A stretch of DNA of 64,000 bases, taken from NCBI RefSeq assembly GCF_015291705.1, contig NZ_CP030050.1:2542001-2606000 (forward strand), written 5' to 3'. Both the position numbers and the translations under genes were made by a program. Under the pieces are notes generated by a model that searched no databases, was not told the DNA's origin, and was given only the letters and a program-made list of their open reading frames with translations. Origin of the DNA: Bradyrhizobium arachidis (GTDB lineage: Bacteria; Pseudomonadota; Alphaproteobacteria; Rhizobiales; Xanthobacteraceae). Shown piece after piece: positions 60,176 to 64,000 of this stretch (position 1 is its first letter; each line of letters opens with the position of its first letter).

Positions 60176-62539
60176 CTAGAACTTGAAGTTCGCGAACGCC
60201 CGGACGCCGATGCCGGGCATCAACACTTCGTCCTTGGTGTAGGACACCGAGTTGCGGATGCTCTCGTTGAGGAGATTGTTGCCGGTGATGCCCGCCATCA
60301 TCTCGCGCGCACCGAACCAGTTGGGGGCGAGCTTGGTCTTGTAGCTCACCTCGGCCCTTAGCAGGTTGTAGCCGGGCGTCGGCGTCTCCGCGATCGCGGC
60401 GATGTTGTTCTGCGCGAAGGCGTGCAGCAGGTTGACCCGCATCAGCCAGTTGTCGTCGCGCCAGAACACGCCGCCGCCCATGCGCAAGGGCGGAATGCGC
60501 GGCACGTTGGTGCCGTCGGTGAAGGTGGCGCGGACCACGTCGAGCTGGTTCTCGATGCCCCAGATGCCGCCCTGGAACGCGCCGACATCGAGCTGCGACT
60601 GGAATTCGCCGCCGCGGAAATTCGCATTGCGCTGCGAATAGACCGCCTGGTTCAGCTCGGCGCCGGGCGCACCGCACGAGGCAAAATCGTCGTCGCACAT
60701 CACGCCGGTGAGGCGGCGATAGATGAAATTGTCGAAATGCGTGTAGTAGACGGTGGCTTCGAAGCGGAACGGCCCCGTCGCCTTGCGCACGCCGACCTCG
60801 ATCGACTTCGCGGTCTCGATCTTCAGGTTCGGATTGCCGATGTCGAACGTCGCGGTTGCATCATGAGCGCCGCGCGAGAACAGCTCGGCCGGCTTCGGCG
60901 CGCGCTCGACATATTGCGCGGTGATGCTGCCGACCATGCCGCCCGGCAGGTCCTGCAACAGGCCGATGCTGCCGCTCTTCGGCGTGAACGACGGATTGCG
61001 CGCGATTGCCACCTGCGGCGTGCCGTCGGGCAGGTAGTCGGCCGGGAAATTCGGCGTCGTGCCGTGCAGCTCGACATGCTCGATGCGGCCGGCGATCTGG
61101 GCTCGCGTCGCATCCGTGAACTTGAACTCGTTGAAGGCGTAACCGGCGACGCGCGTGTTGTTGTTGGGGTCCCACAAGCCGTTGAACAGCGTGCCGGGAT
61201 TGTCGGGGCTCGGTGCGGTCAATTCCTGGTGTCCGACCTGGAAGCCCAGTGCCGTCGTCACCTCGGCGAAGCGCGCGTTGAACGGCATCAGCTGCACCTC
61301 GGTGCGGATCTCCTGCTCCTTGTTGGTGAAGGTCTGCCGCACACCGTCGGTGTTGGGATCGGCGGGATCGGCGAGGCCTATCTCGTTGTGTCGATAATCC
61401 GTGGCGCCAGCCCAGAAGCGGATAGTGTCGATCGCGGTGGCATCGGGCCGGTACTCGCCCTTGACGTTGATCTTGGTCTGGTGACCGTCGATCCGCGTGT
61501 TGTGGTCGGCGCCGTCGATGCCGGGGATGTAGTAGAGCGAGTCGTTCTGCGTGATTGCCGCGCCGATATAGCCGCCCTGGAAGAAGTAGGAGCCGCCGAT
61601 CGAGGCGCCGTCCGACCGCGTCGCCGAGTTGGGCTGGCGGCCGTTGGTAATGATGCGCGTCTGGTCGGTCAGGTAGGGATAGCTCGGAATGCCGTAGTCC
61701 GTGGTGCTGCGGCCATAGGCGTCGGCATGGAAGGCAAAATTGCCGCCGCCGGTGTCGAGCAGCACACCGCTTTCGACGCCGCGATCGACCGAGCTGAAGG
61801 CGCTGCGGGTCTCGGCGGTGACGCAGGGCGAGGTTCCGGCGGTTGCGAGCGGCGCCTTGGTCGGCAGGCCGTAGCTCTGGAACGAGGGAGCGCAGGACGG
61901 CAGCGCATCCGGAATCCGGTTGTTGGTAGCGCTGACGACGCCGCCGATCGAGGTCGAGCCGTAGCGCAGCGCGGCCGGCCCGCGCACCACCTCGACCTGG
62001 TTGGTCGCGAGCGGATCGATCGGAACGAAATGGTCCTCGCCGAGATCGGAGGCGCCGCCCGAATTGGTGCCGTTCTCGACGATGCCGACGCGGTTGACGT
62101 CGAGACCCCGGATGATCGGCCGGCTGGAGGCGCCGGGCGCAAAGCTGGAGCCGGTGATGCCTGGCTTGGAGAACAGGAGATCGCCGAGCTGGCCGCCGCC
62201 CTCGCGGCGGATCTCCTCGTTCGGTACCACGGTGACGGTGGCGAACTGGTTGGTCACGATAGGCAGCACGCCCTGCTGGGGCGCGGCAGTCGGCGGTGCT
62301 GCCGGCGCGGCCTCGGCCGTGCGTTCGCGGCTTCGCTCCCGAGCGGTTCGTGTGGCGCGGCCGGGGGTGCGGGACGGCACCACCGCTCTGCGCACGATCG
62401 GGCTCGGGGCCGTCACGGTGACGGACGGAAGCTCGGTGGCCACCGGCTTGTCCTGGGCCAGCGCCGGGGTGGCGGCGGCACCGAGCAGGAGCAGGCTCGC
62501 TCCGCCGAGGCGCTGCGCGCGTCGCAATTCAAATGACAT
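60176..62539 (-). CDS. TonB-dependent outer-membrane receptor, probable zinc receptor (ZnuD-like)
   Basis: The product is 787 residues. A signal peptide (1-28, TPALA) precedes a TonB box at about 38-44 (PSVTVTA). A Pro/Ala/Arg spacer leads to the plug (about 90-215, RGLDVNRVGIVENGTNSGGASDLGEDH and VEVVRGPAALRYGSTSIGGVV region) and a 22-strand-type barrel ending in FANFKF. The plug wording is close to ZnuD-type receptors. A Zur-type dyad upstream of the adjacent DUF2946 gene supports zinc as substrate. Extracellular loops contain Cys pairs (CDDDFASC). Confidence 0.85.
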   Translation of the reverse strand: MSFELRRAQRLGGASLLLLGAAATPALAQDKPVATELPSVTVTAPSPIVRRAVVPSRTPGRATRTARERSRERTAEAAPAAPPTAAPQQGVLPIVTNQFATVTVVPNEEIRREGGGQLGDLLFSKPGITGSSFAPGASSRPIIRGLDVNRVGIVENGTNSGGASDLGEDHFVPIDPLATNQVEVVRGPAALRYGSTSIGGVVSATNNRIPDALPSCAPSFQSYGLPTKAPLATAGTSPCVTAETRSAFSSVDRGVESGVLLDTGGGNFAFHADAYGRSTTDYGIPSYPYLTDQTRIITNGRQPNSATRSDGASIGGSYFFQGGYIGAAITQNDSLYYIPGIDGADHNTRIDGHQTKINVKGEYRPDATAIDTIRFWAGATDYRHNEIGLADPADPNTDGVRQTFTNKEQEIRTEVQLMPFNARFAEVTTALGFQVGHQELTAPSPDNPGTLFNGLWDPNNNTRVAGYAFNEFKFTDATRAQIAGRIEHVELHGTTPNFPADYLPDGTPQVAIARNPSFTPKSGSIGLLQDLPGGMVGSITAQYVERAPKPAELFSRGAHDATATFDIGNPNLKIETAKSIEVGVRKATGPFRFEATVYYTHFDNFIYRRLTGVMCDDDFASCGAPGAELNQAVYSQRNANFRGGEFQSQLDVGAFQGGIWGIENQLDVVRATFTDGTNVPRIPPLRMGGGVFWRDDNWLMRVNLLHAFAQNNIAAIAETPTPGYNLLRAEVSYKTKLAPNWFGAREMMAGITGNNLLNESIRNSVSYTKDEVLMPGIGVRAFANFKF

Positions 62540-62687
62540 GGTCCTGATTCCAGTCAGGCGCCGTCCGCGTGATGGTGTGCTGATCGGAGGCGGCCTGCCG
62601 TCGCGGCGCGACGGAATTCGACTTCAACGGCTCCCAGGCGATCGCCTGAAAGCGGCGAGCCCGGGTGTGATCAAGCGATGTTGGAAG

Positions 62688-63092
62688 TCAGGACGCGGGA
62701 GGGGCGCGCGGCTGGAACGCCGTGCGGGCCGATTCCAGATGGGTGAATTCGGCGTCGAGGGCGCGGTAGAGCAGCTCGGTCGCCTGCGGCAGCTGCAACA
62801 GAGGCGGCGTCGCAAACACGACGGTGCCCGCCATCGCGACCACGGCGCAGATCGCGCAATTGTCCTCGCCCGGCTGTTCGCGGTCGGGGCTTCCAGGCGA
62901 TTGCTTCTGGACAGCAGTGCGGTCGCTCGAAGCGACAGCCTTGCCGCTGTCGGTCTGCTGAAGCGAGGCTGCCGCAAGCGGCGCGGCCTGCGCGAACCAA
63001 TGGCTGTGGCCGAAGGTCAGCGCGAGCTGCACCAGCATCGCGAACAACGCGAGCCGGGCGCCGTGCCTGATATTCGACCGGAACCACTTCAT
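62688..63092 (-). CDS. DUF2946 family protein
   Basis: The product is 134 residues. An N-terminal hydrophobic segment with FGHSHWF precedes a charged linker, the EDNCAICAVVAMAGTVVF motif and a final helix. DUF2946 proteins lie beside metal (copper, zinc) uptake genes; the CxxC and His residues suggest metal contact. It is the first gene after the Zur-type dyad, with the TonB receptor 148 bases further on, probably one transcript. Function unknown. Confidence 0.83.
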   Translation of the reverse strand: MKWFRSNIRHGARLALFAMLVQLALTFGHSHWFAQAAPLAAASLQQTDSGKAVASSDRTAVQKQSPGSPDREQPGEDNCAICAVVAMAGTVVFATPPLLQLPQATELLYRALDAEFTHLESARTAFQPRAPPAS

Positions 63093-63137
63093 CTGCAGAC
63101 GCCACCCCGCATCGCGCGGCGCCGATTGCAGGCGGTC

Positions 63138-63160
63138 GCGATGTTATAATGTAACATCGC
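63138..63160 (-). promoter_or_regulatory. Zur-type operator
   Basis: The 9-bp perfect arms GCGATGTTA and TAACATCGC surround a 5-base centre. The core ATGTTA-N5-TAACAT matches alphaproteobacterial Zur boxes. It is 46-68 bases upstream of the DUF2946 start codon. Confidence 0.7.
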
Positions 63161-63289
63161 CTGATCAGTGAGGGGATGTCAACGGTGAGCGGAGCCGCGC
63201 ACGCAGGCGGCCGGCCCGATGTGTCGTTCGGGCAACTCTAGTGCGATGAGAAGATGAACTCGAATCGAGTTGGGCCAACAGCGTTGCTC

Positions 63290-63447
63290 TCTCCGTTCCC
63301 TCCCCCCTTGTGGGGGAGGGGCAGGGAGAGGGGTGCCGCACGGGGACTCTTTCCGTCGCGCACCCACACGCGACGCATCGCCAACGTCCGGCACCATTTG
63401 CTGGGCTATCCCTCTCCCTAGCCCTCCCCCACAAGGGGGGAGGGAAC
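63290..63447. repeat. Inverted family D repeat (ccctcccccttgtgggggagg)
   Basis: Two copies of a short hairpin (ccctccccc-cttgtg-ggggaggg type) face each other at about 63296-63325 and 63418-63446, with ggcaggg / ccctagccc between. It occupies the 402-base gap before the last gene; no ORF of substance there. Confidence 0.78.
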
Positions 63448-63494
63448 GCACCGGCGTTGGGGGCGCCAAGCAGATCCAATCAAACGTTAGGAAA

Positions 63495-64000
63495 TCACCG
63501 CCCTTCGCGCACCCACGTCGCCGCAAACGCGCCGAGCAGCAGCAACAGGCCGATCAGGCCGGCGAAGATCGGCAGCACGCCGACGCCCTTCACGACGCTG
63601 GCGTCGCGCATCCGCACGCCCATCCAGCCGTCGCCGGCGAAGACGCTCGCCGAGCGCGACGGCACGATGCGCGGCAGCTCGACGCTGTTGCCGTCGACGA
63701 CGCGCACGGCGTTGCCGCCGGTCGCCTGCGTCAGCGGCTTCAACGTCTCGGTGGTGGAGGTGACTTCCGAAAACTCCTTCGGATTGGTCGGGCCGACATT
63801 GATCAGCGCCTTCAGCGTGCCGTCGGTGGCCTGCCACAGGCCGAGCTCATTGGCCGGCAGGCTGGCACGCCACTCGCCGGGATCGCCGGCGCTCAGCGTC
63901 AGGTCGCGCGACACGCCCGACGGCGAGGTCACGCTGACCGGCGGGACGCTGTCCGCCATGGTCTGGCGCACCACAATGAGATCCTTGCCCTGCACCTGGA
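63495..64000 (-). CDS. C-terminal part of a large membrane protein (partial, runs off window end)
   Basis: The frame is open to base 64000, at least 167 codons. The visible part is a beta-sandwich-like extracytoplasmic segment (VSVTSPSGVSRDLTLSAGDPGEW, TETLKPLTQATGGNAVRV). One C-terminal helix (VLPIFAGLIGLLLLLGAFAATWV) follows, ending in REGR. This resembles the end of BatA/VWA or glutamine-amidotransferase-type membrane proteins, but the diagnostic part is missing. No start codon is assigned. Confidence 0.6.
   Translation of the reverse strand, partial: QVQGKDLIVVRQTMADSVPPVSVTSPSGVSRDLTLSAGDPGEWRASLPANELGLWQATDGTLKALINVGPTNPKEFSEVTSTTETLKPLTQATGGNAVRVVDGNSVELPRIVPSRSASVFAGDGWMGVRMRDASVVKGVGVLPIFAGLIGLLLLLGAFAATWVREGR

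Noticed and set aside
60422..62536. 704-residue ORF on the plus strand
   Set aside because: Antisense shadow of the TonB receptor; no signal peptide or family motif.

Overview
The window looks like chromosome of a slow-growing alphaproteobacterium of the Bradyrhizobium type. This is an inference from the high GC content, the glpSTPQUV-type glycerol transport operon, the DUF4170 and DUF2946 proteins, one FixK-type box, one EcfG-type promoter, a Zur-type dyad and many palindromic intergenic repeats. I see no phage, insertion sequence, CRISPR array, rRNA or tRNA. It reads as an ordinary housekeeping and catabolic region with one toxin-antitoxin pair. About 61 genes are supported; the first and last run off the window.

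Layout. 1-3.2 kb: a FecR-domain protein and a beta-barrel protein with a Pro/Ser/Thr-rich stalk, divergent from a GT39 (PMT-type) protein glycosyltransferase. 3.3-8.6 kb: OmpA-like protein, secreted metacaspase with a peptidoglycan-binding domain, small membrane and Met-rich exported proteins, a YcaQ/AlkX-type DNA glycosylase and a DUF2809 protein. 8.7-15.4 kb: an MFS anion symporter and an RND efflux pump (adaptor, pump, TetR). 15.5-22.5 kb: flavin reductase, then a fatty-acid beta-oxidation operon (acyl-CoA dehydrogenase, thiolase, bifunctional hydratase/dehydrogenase, thioesterase). 22.6-24.2 kb: a 63-residue protein behind an EcfG-type promoter and two NTF2-like paralogues.

24.4-34.7 kb is a glycerol/glycerol-3-phosphate locus: HAD phosphatase, DeoR/GlpR repressor, an inserted Phd/VapC pair, then glpD-glpS-T-P-Q-U-V ending at a terminator. 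35.1-42.4 kb is a compact six-gene operon: FAD-linked 2-hydroxyacid oxidase, PotD/PotA/fused PotB-PotC transporter, DapA-family aldolase and IclR regulator. It probably imports and degrades an unidentified hydroxy- or keto-acid. 42.5-51.7 kb: old yellow enzyme, DUF1993 protein, lytic transglycosylase, HtpX protease, TPR protein, a Lys-tailed small protein, a metallopeptidase-like protein, an ABM-like protein and a ScfR/RamB-type regulator. The regulator is divergent from isocitrate lyase (51.9-53.5 kb).

54-64 kb: metallophosphoesterase, NUDIX hydrolase, a polyprenyl-sugar glycosyltransferase pair with a divergent membrane protein, a GNAT acetyltransferase, a small exported protein behind a FixK box, a Zur-type zinc-uptake locus (DUF2946 plus TonB receptor), and the end of a large membrane protein. 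Between the genes lie at least fifteen palindromic repeats of several families. Nothing is a clear-cut new system. The best leads are the candidate O-glycosylation pair at 1-3.2 kb, the asymmetric GlpS/GlpT ATPase pair, the orphan small proteins behind stress and microoxic promoters, and the polar double-hairpin repeats.
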